A stretch of DNA of 64,000 bases, from NCBI GenBank assembly GCA_019416285.1, contig DXXM01000011.1, positions 24,875 through 88,874 of the forward strand. The letters are read 5' to 3'. Position numbers and translations under genes: made by a program. The notes under the pieces were generated by a model. That model searched no databases. It had not been told where the DNA came from and saw nothing but the letters and a program-made list of their open reading frames with translations. Positions 43,261 to 54,600 of this stretch are shown here, piece by piece (the stretch's first letter is position 1; each line of letters starts with the position of its first letter). This stretch comes from Bacteroidales bacterium (GTDB lineage: Bacteria > Bacteroidota > Bacteroidia > Bacteroidales > Muribaculaceae).

Positions 43261-45537
43261 TTATTTCTGAGGTTCCTTATATTTCACCCTTACAAGCTTT
43301 CCGTCCTGTTTGAATTGCCGTTTAATTCCATTCACAGATACTGACGAGGGGGTTGATTTAAAGGCAAAATTGACATGGGGCTGTCCGCCGACAACTAAGT
43401 CAAGATTTTTGTCTTTGGGACGGCCAACCAGATTAAGTTTCGATAACGAGGCGAAATAGACATCGTCACCTTGACGCAACGCACTGCCATGACCGATGAA
43501 AATCTCATCAGGATTACGAGGATTCCCATCTTCAGGATAGCTGACGGCAAACATGTAGGCATCTGTGGTCCAGCCATCGGCATCAATCCATGAGTTCATG
43601 TGCATTAATCTGCCATCGGCAAGCTGATTTATATAAAGGTCGGTGACTTTTCCTTTGTCAGTGATACGCAGACCTATCCAATCTTTTCCCTCACGGCGTT
43701 CCATGACCGGCAATTCCTTCTGATTCACGCTGTCCTTCAGGATTATGGCAGTCACGCCTTTGACCTGATCGGTAATAGCCGGAAGATGAAATGACCAGTA
43801 CGTTTCAGTGCTTTTCAAATCCTCAGTGGGACCTTCATGTGTCTCCCAATATAAATCTTCGGGGTAGTCATGAACGAAATTACTATAGGCAAGCGGGCGA
43901 GGATAGAGCGGACGGAGAAGAACTGCGGAGTTTCCGTTGGTAATCTCAAGATCATATCCTTTCTTTTCCGCCTTGCCTCCGGGATGCCATATCCATTCAA
44001 AATTTCCCGGCTTATGGCTATGGAGGTCATCTATCACATAGATTACATTGTCTATCCACAGGAAATGACGGAAGTTGCGGTTAAGCACATGACTCATCGG
44101 ACCGGTACCGTCAGCAAGCACATATTTGATATTGCCGCCGTCAATGAGATTGCTCACGCTGCCGGGAAGCATAGAACCATGATATTGCTGATAAGTGGGT
44201 TGTCCCTCTCCGTTGAATCTGACAACATTATGAGCGTCACTCTGGAAGAAATATTTACGATATTCAGGTTTGCCGTAACTACAGTTGCCTGCATCTTTTA
44301 TTATATCCTCTCCATTATGGAAAAGTATGAGCGAATTGGCATCGGCGTGTGAGTGATTCCATGTCATTCCTGATTTTACAGCAAGCATAGTTGCATTCTT
44401 CTCCCATGAATCACGCATGGTGGCCCAGCCGAAGTTTTTCCAGAGATGGCTTTTGGGCAATGGAGGCTCCGATGGTGCCTTGCTCAAATCAGGAGTATAT
44501 AATAGCCCCATCGGGAAATGATATGGTAGCCCTTCACGGAATTGTGTCTGGTCAATCTGTGAGGCATACCATAGTGTCTCCGGATTCTCCACGCCCATAG
44601 CGTAAATCGGGAAAATAGCACGTTCACCGGTCACATTCTTATGACTGTCACCGAAATTCATACTATACATCATCCCGGTGCGGGGATAAGCTACATAACA
44701 GAAGAATGACGCTACCTGATTCATCGCCGGAATATCCTCCGGTTTTGCACCGGGATGAGAATTAAGCCATGCAAGACGCAGGAACATTGCCTCGCTGATT
44801 CCGAATGATGCGTAGTTGATGCTTTCATACATTCCACCGTCGCCATCAAACGTCTGGGGTTTATGCTGAATTACATCACCGGAAAAGTCAAACCATTCCG
44901 ATAGCGATTCCACAGCTCTTTCAACCTGTGCCTCCATTCCGGGAAGTTCATTGCTGAGAGATAGACCTAAGATGGCTCCCATACCTAAACATGCAGTCCA
45001 CCAGTTGTGTCCCATAGAGTTCAGGGAGTGTATTCTTGTCGGTTCATTAAACCAATCGCCAAGCAGAGGCTCAACCATAAGCTCATTCAGCCCTTCGGCT
45101 ATCTGCTTACGTTCCGAAGGTGTCAGATAATCATAAATCGCGTCGTAGCCCATAGCTGCCTGAAAAGCCTTATGAGCCATCTGCAACTCACTTCGCCACG
45201 CAGGTTTGCGTGCAAGCATTTCCCTATCACCGAAATTCCTGGACTTGGATACTTCCAAAAGCACTTCACGCACTTTAGAGGCATATTTTTTATCACCCGT
45301 CATGAGGTATGCCATGGCCGGGTATTCCAGCATCCTTATATCCTTTTTACCCAGTTGCCTGTCAGCCTCAGCAATTATGGATGACCATCCGTTGGCAATC
45401 ACACTGTCGTTTTTAGCCGCTTTCCGGGCATTTTCAATTCGCTCTTGAGTGAACAAAAGACTTGGATGCTTGATTTTTGCTTCCACACCTAACCCTAACA
45501 GCAATGTGAGCAGGAATAATGCAATTTTTTTAATCAT
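43261..45537 (-). CDS. Heparinase II/III-like polysaccharide lyase
   Basis: 758 residues with a signal peptide. An N-terminal alpha-toroid (about 30-370: HPSLLFTQERIENARKAAKN, NSMGHNWWTACLGMG, FDGDGGMYESINYASFG) precedes a beta-sandwich part carrying WNHSHADANSLILFHNGEDIIKDAG and FFQSDAHNVVRFNG, the heparinase II/III catalytic and metal-site motifs. Such enzymes cleave uronic-acid polysaccharides by beta-elimination, giving unsaturated ends for GH88. The PL family number is not clear by eye. The paired GH88 makes a glucuronate- or iduronate-containing substrate likely. Confidence 0.8.
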   Translation of the reverse strand: MIKKIALFLLTLLLGLGVEAKIKHPSLLFTQERIENARKAAKNDSVIANGWSSIIAEADRQLGKKDIRMLEYPAMAYLMTGDKKYASKVREVLLEVSKSRNFGDREMLARKPAWRSELQMAHKAFQAAMGYDAIYDYLTPSERKQIAEGLNELMVEPLLGDWFNEPTRIHSLNSMGHNWWTACLGMGAILGLSLSNELPGMEAQVERAVESLSEWFDFSGDVIQHKPQTFDGDGGMYESINYASFGISEAMFLRLAWLNSHPGAKPEDIPAMNQVASFFCYVAYPRTGMMYSMNFGDSHKNVTGERAIFPIYAMGVENPETLWYASQIDQTQFREGLPYHFPMGLLYTPDLSKAPSEPPLPKSHLWKNFGWATMRDSWEKNATMLAVKSGMTWNHSHADANSLILFHNGEDIIKDAGNCSYGKPEYRKYFFQSDAHNVVRFNGEGQPTYQQYHGSMLPGSVSNLIDGGNIKYVLADGTGPMSHVLNRNFRHFLWIDNVIYVIDDLHSHKPGNFEWIWHPGGKAEKKGYDLEITNGNSAVLLRPLYPRPLAYSNFVHDYPEDLYWETHEGPTEDLKSTETYWSFHLPAITDQVKGVTAIILKDSVNQKELPVMERREGKDWIGLRITDKGKVTDLYINQLADGRLMHMNSWIDADGWTTDAYMFAVSYPEDGNPRNPDEIFIGHGSALRQGDDVYFASLSKLNLVGRPKDKNLDLVVGGQPHVNFAFKSTPSSVSVNGIKRQFKQDGKLVRVKYKEPQK

Positions 45538-45577
45538 GTTATCAAAGATTACACGGTTATTATTATTATTCTCAATA

Positions 45578-47032
45578 CTATCTGAATATCACGTTATGCA
45601 CATGCTCTCCCACAAAGATACGCGCCATGTCTTCGGTCTTGTACCACTTAGGCTTTCCGGGCATATCGTCATATATTTTTTGACCGTTTATGACGAGGTT
45701 TTCAAACGTTATGTCACTGACAGTACGCCGCTCGTTATAACCGGCAATTATTGACATCTCAGAGTTATTTCCATTATACGTTATATCCTTGAAAAGAATT
45801 TTTTTCACACACGTGCCCGGAGCAGCACAATATTTTTTATTATAGAAAATACGGATGTTTATTAATTGTCCCTGTCTGAAGTCCTCGACACGGATATTAT
45901 CAAAAGTAATATCCCTCACCACATTATTGTCACCGCAGCTTATACCGAAACATCCCTGATAATCTATCTGCTTTTCCTGATGGTCAAGAATGTCGATATT
46001 CCGGTACATCACATCGCATATAGTATCAGCGGGAGCGTCCACGCCGATTTCAGTGGCACTTCCGTGGAGACCTATCATAATGGGATGGGCGACATCCGCC
46101 CATAAAGTGGAATTTTCCATTAATATATTCTTACATCCACCCTTGAATCCTTTTCGGGTTGCATAAACGGTGGAACAGTCATCACTGTTACGACAAAACA
46201 CATTGTCATAATGCACGTTATTGCTTGCAAACACATTCATACCGTCACCCCAGCCGTAATAACTGATGGATTTGACATTAGTGATATTTACCGAGTCGCT
46301 TTCTCCGACAGGAACCTGAGTTACAATCACTCCTTCAACCTCAACATTTTTGGAATGCTTGATATATATACCTTCCCCTTTTCCTTTTGGATGAATTTCA
46401 CCTCGTCCGAAAATTTTAACATTGTTCACGCTGTCAATATCAAGACGCCCCATCACACGGGCTCCCCCGTCCACATATACAGTAGTGTTGGAAGGCACAC
46501 GCATATACTCCCCTGGGATTTCATGAACTCCCGGAGCAAAATATATGAGATTCTTATGTTTCTTCAGATTTTTCAGCATTTTTTCTGCCGGACGGTTTGT
46601 ATCAATAGGATTTGCAAAAAGATGCAGATTGTGGAAAATATCCTCGTTCACCTCTATTGACAGATTACACGGGCGGTCAAGAGAAAATGTCAGAATGTCT
46701 CCGCTGACATCCGGAGTGATATTGTAAGATAATGGACGGACACGTGCTGTGTCTATCTTATTTTTATGTGAGGTTATCTCTACTTCCACTTTACCATTAA
46801 AATCGAAATAGGCCATTGAAGCAGTTTCGACATGGTGGTTAGTGCCCTTTACCTCGTCCACTTTCACAGGATACACCGCCACTTGTTTCCATTCTCCGTC
46901 ACCCTGACGGACACGGACTGAAAAATCATCAATAGTTTCCACACCTTTCCCGGGTGCGTATGTCACAAGTTCAGCGTTGCCATATACGCAGATTGCCAAT
47001 ATGAAGATTAATGAGAATACCTTTCGACACAT
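45578..47032 (-). CDS. Secreted right-handed beta-helix glycoside hydrolase (GH28/GH49-like)
   Basis: 484 residues with a signal peptide. An N-terminal beta domain (about 20-150, HHVETASMAYFDFNGKVEVEI) precedes a parallel beta-helix with repeated coils (NTTVYVDGGARVMGRLD, VKIFGRGEIHPKGK, VEVEGVIVTQVP, GWGDGMNVFASNNVHYDNVFCRNSDDCSTVYATRKG). The NSDDC stretch with adjacent Asp residues resembles the catalytic Asp pair of GH28/GH49-type polysaccharidases. Dextranase/isopullulanase-like GH49 proteins have the same two-part layout. Substrate unknown; a pectin-lyase-fold lyase is an alternative. Confidence 0.65.
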   Translation of the reverse strand: MCRKVFSLIFILAICVYGNAELVTYAPGKGVETIDDFSVRVRQGDGEWKQVAVYPVKVDEVKGTNHHVETASMAYFDFNGKVEVEITSHKNKIDTARVRPLSYNITPDVSGDILTFSLDRPCNLSIEVNEDIFHNLHLFANPIDTNRPAEKMLKNLKKHKNLIYFAPGVHEIPGEYMRVPSNTTVYVDGGARVMGRLDIDSVNNVKIFGRGEIHPKGKGEGIYIKHSKNVEVEGVIVTQVPVGESDSVNITNVKSISYYGWGDGMNVFASNNVHYDNVFCRNSDDCSTVYATRKGFKGGCKNILMENSTLWADVAHPIMIGLHGSATEIGVDAPADTICDVMYRNIDILDHQEKQIDYQGCFGISCGDNNVVRDITFDNIRVEDFRQGQLINIRIFYNKKYCAAPGTCVKKILFKDITYNGNNSEMSIIAGYNERRTVSDITFENLVINGQKIYDDMPGKPKWYKTEDMARIFVGEHVHNVIFR

Positions 47033-47068
47033 AATCAGAATATATTTGCTGTGTTATACAAAGTAAAG

Positions 47069-47110
47069 AATTTGCGTGACAGACCTATTAATATTTCCGT
47101 CACGCAAATT
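47069..47110 (-). terminator. Hairpin inside the PUL2 operon, terminator or attenuator
   Basis: AATTTGCGTGAC (47069-47080) and GTCACGCAAATT (47099-47110) are perfect 12-base arms with an 18-base loop, followed on the minus strand by a T-rich CTTTACTTTG. It lies between the alginate-lyase-like and beta-helix genes and may reduce transcription of the distal enzymes. Confidence 0.7.
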
Positions 47111-47189
47111 CAATTATTATGCGAGTTTATCGGAAACTTCACTCAATAGAAATAGATTCATTCGTTATTCACGATAATCATACCATCTA

Positions 47190-48374
47190 TCAGTTTGCTT
47201 CATTGAAAAGGAATGTACCGAACCCGAAATGTTCATAGTAATATCCCTCCACAGCAATCTTGCGCAAAGCGGCTTCTGTTTCAGGCATGGACAGATGTTC
47301 ACGGTTCACATAATGATTGTAAACCATCTGATATACCGGGCGGAAATTCCCTCTTCCGTCAGGTGAAATGACTGACCAATTGTTATATTTCCCGGTTACA
47401 TCTTTCCACTGCTTGAATGGGACATCTTTCCCACACATATAAGCCGACATATACTCGAATCCTTTCATGAGACGATTATCGTACAGAGAATAGAGATTCA
47501 TTCCCTGCTTATGGGCCAGTTCACATGTCACTGAAAGGCATGCAATGCCTAACTGGGCATGAGCCTGGTCTCGTCCGCTTTCCTGGCATTGACCATTATC
47601 ATCAATATAGTTGACGATGGTTCCATTGTCACGTCCGGTCAAATAGAATTCTATACCTTTACGATACAGATCTTTATCGTCAAGAAGGATTCCGGCAGCT
47701 GTGCAAGCCATTCCGACAGACGCACCCCAGTTCCCGTTGGAATAAGCAGGTGTCGAAATAAACGTCTCCAAAACGGGCACAAATACCTTGCGGAACATTG
47801 ATTTTACTTTCTCAAAATCAGCATCAGACACGCCCTTTGGATACATATAGTGCATCACTTCGCACGCATAAGCTAATTTTACGCTCATTATTCCGGCAAG
47901 AAGTGGCTGGTCGTTACCGACAATAGCTTTAGTGCGGGAAGCGTATGCGTTTATGATTTCCGAAGCCTTCCGTGCATGAGCCTCATCACCAGTTACACAA
48001 TACATCACTGCATTTTGATAAGCGGCATTCCAGTCATTTTCATAATTACTCTGGATTGTGTTGCCGTTATAGTTTCCGCGATGTATTTCTTCATACGGTC
48101 CACGCATCACATAGTCCGACTTCGACCGTGCATCTGTCATAAATACATTATATCCTTGATATGCAGCGCCTGATTTACGCTCTACGATATCTTTCAGCCT
48201 CGTCAAATCGGCACGGGTGTGAAGTATGCCGGGGTGTTCAAAACTTTCGGGGACATAAATATCAATCTGATTATTACCCCAGGAATCAATATCTGTCACT
48301 CCGTCCTCTATCTCGGAACATGAAGTTCCGAGAAGAGCGACAAGAGTAAATATGCTGATAAGCATTTTATTCAT
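47190..48374 (-). CDS. Alginate-lyase-fold lipoprotein (PL38-like)
   Basis: 394 residues from ATG 48374, lipoprotein signal LLGTSCSE. The alpha/alpha barrel of the alginate_lyase family is indicated by HPGILHTRADLTRLKDIVERK, ENDWNAAYQNAVMYCVTGDEAHA, NGNWGASVGMACTAAGILLDD and CQESGRDQAHAQLGIACLSV. Similar proteins include PL38 glucuronan lyases. Being lipidated it is probably at the outer membrane, making the first cuts or binding the polymer before SusC/D. PL38 assignment is tentative. Confidence 0.7.
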   Translation of the reverse strand: MNKMLISIFTLVALLGTSCSEIEDGVTDIDSWGNNQIDIYVPESFEHPGILHTRADLTRLKDIVERKSGAAYQGYNVFMTDARSKSDYVMRGPYEEIHRGNYNGNTIQSNYENDWNAAYQNAVMYCVTGDEAHARKASEIINAYASRTKAIVGNDQPLLAGIMSVKLAYACEVMHYMYPKGVSDADFEKVKSMFRKVFVPVLETFISTPAYSNGNWGASVGMACTAAGILLDDKDLYRKGIEFYLTGRDNGTIVNYIDDNGQCQESGRDQAHAQLGIACLSVTCELAHKQGMNLYSLYDNRLMKGFEYMSAYMCGKDVPFKQWKDVTGKYNNWSVISPDGRGNFRPVYQMVYNHYVNREHLSMPETEAALRKIAVEGYYYEHFGFGTFLFNEAN

Positions 48375-48408
48375 AAAAAACAATTATTATGTGTTAGATA
48401 GCTATTTA

Positions 48409-49875
48409 TCACTTAGGATTCTTTGCAACGTCCTCAGCGGCAAAACTTTCAGCCTCAGACACGCTCTTGAAGGAACGAATCCAATAGACATCGTACCAAG
48501 GAGCATCATCAGTCATGTTGGCATACGGAATATCAGCCATCTTAATCTGGAATGTACGATAGGAGATCACATCGATTCCGGGGAACTTGGTAGAGATATC
48601 ATAAACCAACAGTTGTGTGCCATCTGCAAGTTGAGTACCGTCCTTGGGGTTAAGGTTTCCTCCATTCTGCTTTATCGAACCATCAGTAGGCACCATATCG
48701 AGAGTTGCATTTCCGCCCTTTGCTTTATCAATACGGATTGCAAGCACCGGATATTGGGAAAGTGACAATGAGAAAGGATTGTTAGCATCGCAGTTAACCT
48801 TGATATCGCCACGCCATTTTTTACCGGCTCCGGGATTTTTCAGTGTCAGACGCCACACTTTATCTGTACGTTCCTCACTCTTTGTTTGGTTACTGAAATT
48901 GGACGGAACCCATTTTTTGTTATTGGGCAAAAGATTACCCCATGCGTTTGTAGCATCCCATTTCCACCAGCCGGCTTCGATAGTTATTTCAGTCTGTACG
49001 ATATCGCCATTGGAGAGAAGTGTGGCAGAAATCACACATGAACCGAAGCCTACCGGTGTAACAACACCACGATGAACGGTAGCAACGGATTCGTCACTTG
49101 AAGCCCATTCCACAGATCCGAGAGTAGAGTTTGAAGGTGTATAGGTGACATCGAGGGCAAATGGAGAGTCGGTGACACAGATAGGTTCAGCCCATTTAGC
49201 TATTTCGACCTTTTCAGCGGGGATATACGGCTTAACCTCTATGGTTATGGAACCCTTGACCCAGCTTCTGTCGTGAGTAGTGGCGGTGATTACAGCGGTA
49301 CCTGCCGACAGACATTCAACGTGGCCGTTTTCATCGACTGTTGCTACGCTTTCATTGTCAGAACTCCAGGTAACATAGTCGTATGTATGATTTTCGGGAA
49401 GTATCTGAGCAACAAGGTCAAGCCGGTCGGTGGCATAGATAGCCCCTTCCTCACCTACCGGAGTAGTATTGATGACAGTCAGTGACTGAGCCTTTATCAC
49501 TTCAGGAATCACATTCACTATTACAGTGGCAAGAGCGCCGAATCCCACGGGTGGTGTAGCGGTAACGGTGGCTTCACCAAGAGAAATCGCGTGAATTGTA
49601 CCGTCTTGATCGACAGTTGCAACTGCTTCATCGCTTGATTTGAACACGATTGTGAAATCGTCGGCATCCTGCGGCCCGACATTCACAACGAGGGTTGAAT
49701 CCATCCCGACAGCCAGAGGAAGCACCGGGCTGACCTTAAAATCTATTTCACTGACCGGCTTTACCTCAGTAAAGTCGGTGGTAAGTATCTTATCGTCATC
49801 GCATGATGTCATGACACCGGCTAAAGTGAGAGCCGCTGACCACATTGCGAGTCTGAAATATGATATTCTTTTCAT
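48409..49875 (-). CDS. BIG2-repeat surface lipoprotein, putative glycan-binding (SGBP)
   Basis: 488 residues, lipoprotein signal VMTSCDDD. Three bacterial Ig-like group 2 repeats (about 40-300), each with the SSDExVATVdxxG pattern: KSSDEAVATVDQDGTIHAIS, WSSDNESVATVDENGHVEC and WASSDESVATVHRGVVTPVG. A C-terminal beta-rich domain (about 300-488, DUF4979-like) with LAIRIDKAKG probably binds carbohydrate. It directly follows susD, the usual position of a surface glycan-binding protein in a PUL. Confidence 0.8.
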   Translation of the reverse strand: MKRISYFRLAMWSAALTLAGVMTSCDDDKILTTDFTEVKPVSEIDFKVSPVLPLAVGMDSTLVVNVGPQDADDFTIVFKSSDEAVATVDQDGTIHAISLGEATVTATPPVGFGALATVIVNVIPEVIKAQSLTVINTTPVGEEGAIYATDRLDLVAQILPENHTYDYVTWSSDNESVATVDENGHVECLSAGTAVITATTHDRSWVKGSITIEVKPYIPAEKVEIAKWAEPICVTDSPFALDVTYTPSNSTLGSVEWASSDESVATVHRGVVTPVGFGSCVISATLLSNGDIVQTEITIEAGWWKWDATNAWGNLLPNNKKWVPSNFSNQTKSEERTDKVWRLTLKNPGAGKKWRGDIKVNCDANNPFSLSLSQYPVLAIRIDKAKGGNATLDMVPTDGSIKQNGGNLNPKDGTQLADGTQLLVYDISTKFPGIDVISYRTFQIKMADIPYANMTDDAPWYDVYWIRSFKSVSEAESFAAEDVAKNPK

Positions 49876-49919
49876 TGTGTCTGTGTATTAATAGGTAATT
49901 ATTACAGCTCTTCATCTGA

Positions 49920-51620
49920 TTACTGTGCCCAGCCGGGATTCTGCCCGAGGTTCGGGTTAAGCTGTAGCTGGTCAGTAGGAAGAGGATATAGATAGTTCTT
50001 TTCAGCCCATTTGCGGCCTGTCTCATAAATCAGGAATCCGTCAGCATTACGGCTGAGTGAGGTATTCATCTTTGACTGGAATTCAGTGCCTTGCCATTTC
50101 ACGCCAAGGAAATCCATCGGCATCTCCACTTCAGCTGTTTTCCAGCGACGGAGGTCTTCAGCACGGAAACCTTCAGCAAAGAGTTCAACGGTGCGCTCAC
50201 GTCTGATCTCCGTACGCATATCCAGACCGTTGGAGGCCACGAATGCGTTGCTTAATTTAGGCATCTGGGTGTTGACACGTTTACGCACGAGATTAAGAGA
50301 AAGATCAAGGTCCGCATCTGAAATCTGCTCATCACGTTCATAAAGCGCTTCGGCATAATTCAGCAACACTTCGGCATAGCGGATAAGGGGGAAATCATAG
50401 CTTTCATAATTGGTTGTCACATGACGCTCGGTGGCCCATTTCTGTGTAAAGTAACCGGTATCCCATGTGGGTTGGAAATCCTTGGTGGCAGCTGACTCAA
50501 GATCTGTGGCATCACCGTTCCAGGTTACTCTTGAATTTACATTGTCCCAGAAATTGTCATGCGGGCGGCAAAGGGTATAGCGCATACGGTTGTCACGGTT
50601 AATCCATTCGCTGATCATCTTATCGTAACCCTTGAAGAGCGGAGATTTTTCAATAGGGAGACCATCCTGGCAAAGATACATGGAAACAAACTTATGTGAC
50701 ACAAGCACAGCATTGTAGAGCCATCCTTTGGTGATGTTGGTACCTATCGGGCTTAATGTCTCGTCATGACGACGCATGAAAATATATTCCTTATTTGCGC
50801 TCTTGGTGAGACCGGCCGGATTGCTTTTGGCATCCTCAAGAATAAACATATATTTCTGTGCGCTGTCTCCCAGCGATGCGGGAGCAAAGAGCTCGAATTT
50901 GCCGCTTTCAATCACATCTTTAGCTGCTTTCGCCGATATGTCAAGAAGCTGGCCGGCTCGCTCGGTGTTACCGCGGAATTTCTGCCATGTTCCTTCAAAC
51001 AGAGCCACACGGCTGAGAAGTGCGCTTGCGCCTTCGTGACCTACACGGCCGAGTTCAACTTCAGAGGTAGAGGGGAGCAGGCGGATTGCCTCCTGAAGAT
51101 CCCGGATAATGAAGTCTGTGACATCGCTACGGTTATCACGGGCGGCTTTCATGTGCGAGTCATTGACATCAATAGGCTCTTCGAGGATGATGAGGTCTCC
51201 ATAGAGTTTCATCAGGTGAAAATATACGTATGCACGGAAGAAATGAGCTTCACCGACAAACTGGGCTATGTCATCGGGATTCGGATAATTAGCCGCATTT
51301 TTGAGAAGAATGTTTGTACGGAGGATACGCTTATATCCGTCGGTATAGTTGCCGTCTGATTCAGGCACTGTATTTGTACCGTTGGAGTAAACATTTTTTG
51401 CGCCTTTATCCACTATCAGGTCACTGCGTTTGTCATCATAAACTCCAAGACTCCGGAAATCATGAGTCCATCCGTAGAACTGGTTGGCAAACGATTCAAA
51501 ATCGCCGGGCACCGACCACAGATTGGTGTCGGCAAGCTGATCCTTCGGTTCCAGGTCAAGACAAGAGCTTGCACTTAAAGTGAGTGCGGCGATGAGTAGG
51601 CACTTAAATATGGATTTCAT
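49920..51620 (-). CDS. SusD/RagB-family glycan-binding lipoprotein (PUL2)
   Basis: 566 residues, lipoprotein signal ASSCLDLEP. GEAHFFRAYVYFHLMKLYGDLIIL, PLIRYAEVLLNYAEALYERD, LNLVRKRVNTQMP and RRERTVELFAEGFRAEDLRRWKTAE are SusD landmarks; it ends LNPNLGQNPGWAQ as usual. Partner of the SusC 23 bases upstream. Confidence 0.95.
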   Translation of the reverse strand: MKSIFKCLLIAALTLSASSCLDLEPKDQLADTNLWSVPGDFESFANQFYGWTHDFRSLGVYDDKRSDLIVDKGAKNVYSNGTNTVPESDGNYTDGYKRILRTNILLKNAANYPNPDDIAQFVGEAHFFRAYVYFHLMKLYGDLIILEEPIDVNDSHMKAARDNRSDVTDFIIRDLQEAIRLLPSTSEVELGRVGHEGASALLSRVALFEGTWQKFRGNTERAGQLLDISAKAAKDVIESGKFELFAPASLGDSAQKYMFILEDAKSNPAGLTKSANKEYIFMRRHDETLSPIGTNITKGWLYNAVLVSHKFVSMYLCQDGLPIEKSPLFKGYDKMISEWINRDNRMRYTLCRPHDNFWDNVNSRVTWNGDATDLESAATKDFQPTWDTGYFTQKWATERHVTTNYESYDFPLIRYAEVLLNYAEALYERDEQISDADLDLSLNLVRKRVNTQMPKLSNAFVASNGLDMRTEIRRERTVELFAEGFRAEDLRRWKTAEVEMPMDFLGVKWQGTEFQSKMNTSLSRNADGFLIYETGRKWAEKNYLYPLPTDQLQLNPNLGQNPGWAQ

Positions 51621-51643
51621 TGGTAAATAATCTTTTTAGATGG

Positions 51644-54600
51644 TTAGAAAGACAGGTTTAGACCGAATGTTACGGTGCGGAGAAATGGGTAACGTGCCGA
51701 ATTGGATACAGTTCTCTTGGATTCCGGATCCCATGCGTCATTAATCTTGCTCCATTCCCAGAGGTCGGTGCCGGTGACATAAACACGCAGGTTGCTGAGC
51801 ACTCTTGTGCGTTCAATCAGATGTCTGGGAAGAGTATAACCAAGAGTGATGTTCTTAAGACGCAGATAACTGCCATCGTGAACTGACCATGATGAACACT
51901 GGTAGTTGTAATTGTTTATGTCGCTCTGGTTTGTGAGAGAAGGATATCTTCCGCCGGGATTATCTTCGCTCCAGATGTTGCCTACGAAGTGGTTGTCAGA
52001 GTTCATGTAGACTGCACGCATCGGGATTGACCATGAATCAGGCCCATTGTTGTTCTCACTACGCCATACTGTACGTTTTGAAGCTCCCTGGAAGATTACA
52101 TTTATATCAAAGCCTTTCCAGTCCGCACCGAAGTTGAACGAGAACTGAATTTTGGGGTCATCGGTGCCAAGATATACATAGTCATTGGCATCGAGCTTGC
52201 CGTCTTTGTTGACATCCTCAAACATATTGTCGCCGAGACGAAGAAGCTGGATGTTGCCTACGCTCGAATTAGCTGCGTAACGGTCCTTATATTTCTGCAA
52301 CTGTTCTTCGGTCTGAATCTTTCCGCAATAGCGAAGACCGAACACTGAGTTCAAGGGATAGCCTTCACGGTTGCTGCGCACACCATTGGCAATGGCACCA
52401 CTACCGCCGTTGTCCAGCAATTTATTGTCGGCGTATGTGAATGTGCCGCCGATATGGTAATTGACATCTCCGATGCGGTCGTTCCAGTTAATCATGCCTT
52501 CATAACCCCATGCCTTGAATTTTCCGAGGTTGGCAGTAGGAGCCTTGTCACCGAGGATAGCGGGATATAACACATCGATAAGCATATTGTTGGTCTTTTT
52601 CCAGAACACATCCACACTACCGGACAAGCGGCTGTTGAAGAATCCGAAATCAGCACCTATATTATAATTGTGGACACGCTCCCATGTGCGGTCATAACTT
52701 ACAAGTTTGCCATTAGTATCTATATAGGAAGCAAGTCCGCTACCGAGAAGAACACCTTTGTTCTGATTGAAATTATAAAGTGCCACACCTGAATAACGGT
52801 CAATACCGCTCTGATTACCGACATTGCCATACGATGCGCGGAGCTTGAAGTCGTTCATCCAGTCGCGCACGCCTTCCATGAAGGATTCTTCAGTTATACG
52901 CCAACCGAGAGATGCTCCCCAGAAGAAAGCCCAGCGGTTGTTAGCCTGGAATTTGGAGCTTCCGTCATAACGGCCTTGTGCCTCGACAATGTATTTGCTC
53001 TTATAGTCATAGTTGACACGACCATAGTATGACAGTATGGATTCTTGCCAGTTGGTGGGTTTGTCATTCCCGTTAAACAGTGAAACTGTTCCGGAACCAT
53101 TGATTATGTCAAGAGAGGGCTGGATATCTTTCGCCAGAGTGATAGTGTAATCATACTCCTTAAAGTTATACTGCACACCACCCATCACCTTAATGTTATG
53201 AGTTTCAGCGTAGGTTTTAGTCCAATCGAGATAACCTTGCAGTGAGTAAAAATCAGTACGTGAATTTGACTTGGCGTAGTAACTGTCGCTCTGTATCGGG
53301 TTAGTCCAAGTCTTCTTAGTACCTGCGTAGTTATAGAAATCTACCGGCACTGACTTGATGTCACGGGACGCAGTGGAGGTATTGTAACCCAATGTCGCAA
53401 CTGCACGAAGCCCGTCAATAATATTATAGGTGAACGTCTCACTGATATTTATTGCCGATACTTTAAGTTTGTTGTCACCGCCAAGTTCGCAGACCCAGTT
53501 AGGTGTTACCCATGAACCCCACGCATAAGGTTTGCCATCAACAGTGCTTGAGGGGAAACCGGGCTGCTGAGTGCTTGTGCTCAACGCCTTGCCTATCTGT
53601 GTCGGAGCAACCTGGTCCTGCCGATTGTAGCTTATCACCGACTGAAGGTCTATGTTATTGGTGATTTTCACGCTATTGCTGAGACGCAGGTTATAACGAT
53701 TGTTATGGTTATTACCCCATTTGAGGTTTGAGTCGTCATGCATATATCCTAACGACAGACGGAACAATGAACCTTCCTTGCCACCCGATACTGAAAGGTC
53801 ATGGGAAGTTGACCATGAGTCGCCCCACATTATATCCTGCCAGTCAGTGTCGAAGAATACTAGGTCGTCGGTATCTGAAAATGCGGTTCCGAATGGATTG
53901 TCTGTTTTTGTAAGGTCAATGTAATGATTACGATATGCCTTGGCAAGTTTTGCATATCGTATCCAGGTGTCGTCATCTCCATAGCCGTCGTTAGTGCGGG
54001 CCTGAACCACAGCGTCTGACCATTCGTCAAGGCTCATAAGATGCGGAGACAAACCTACAAACTTACCTGTAAATGAGCCATTATAGTCAACACGCATTTT
54101 TGCTTCCTTGCCCTTCTTTGTAGTAACCAATACAACACCACCGGCAGCTTTAGAACCGTAGATTGATGCGGCAGCATCCTTCAGGAAGTTTATTGATTCG
54201 ATATCCGAAGGGTTGATAAGACGCAATTCATTGATGCTTTCATATTCTACACCGTCAATTATCACCAGAGGTGAAGTGGAGTTTTTAGAAACAGCACCAC
54301 GAAGACTCATGCTCCAGCCCTCATCACCGGGAGCGGAACTGCCGCGTGTTATAATGACACCGGGGACCTGACCCTGAAGAGCCTGGACAGGGCTTGAAAG
54401 ATTACCCTTGTTGGCAAGGGCCTTTTCACCGACCACAGCAACCGAACCGGTCATAGTGGCTTTTTTCTGCGTACCGTAGCCAACTACCACTACTTCGTCA
54501 AGAACATCTGAATCCTCTACCATTTTGATAACGAGAGGTTCGCCTGTTATAGTGACATCCTGAGTTTTGAAGCCGATGTAACTGATTTGGATTACTGAGC

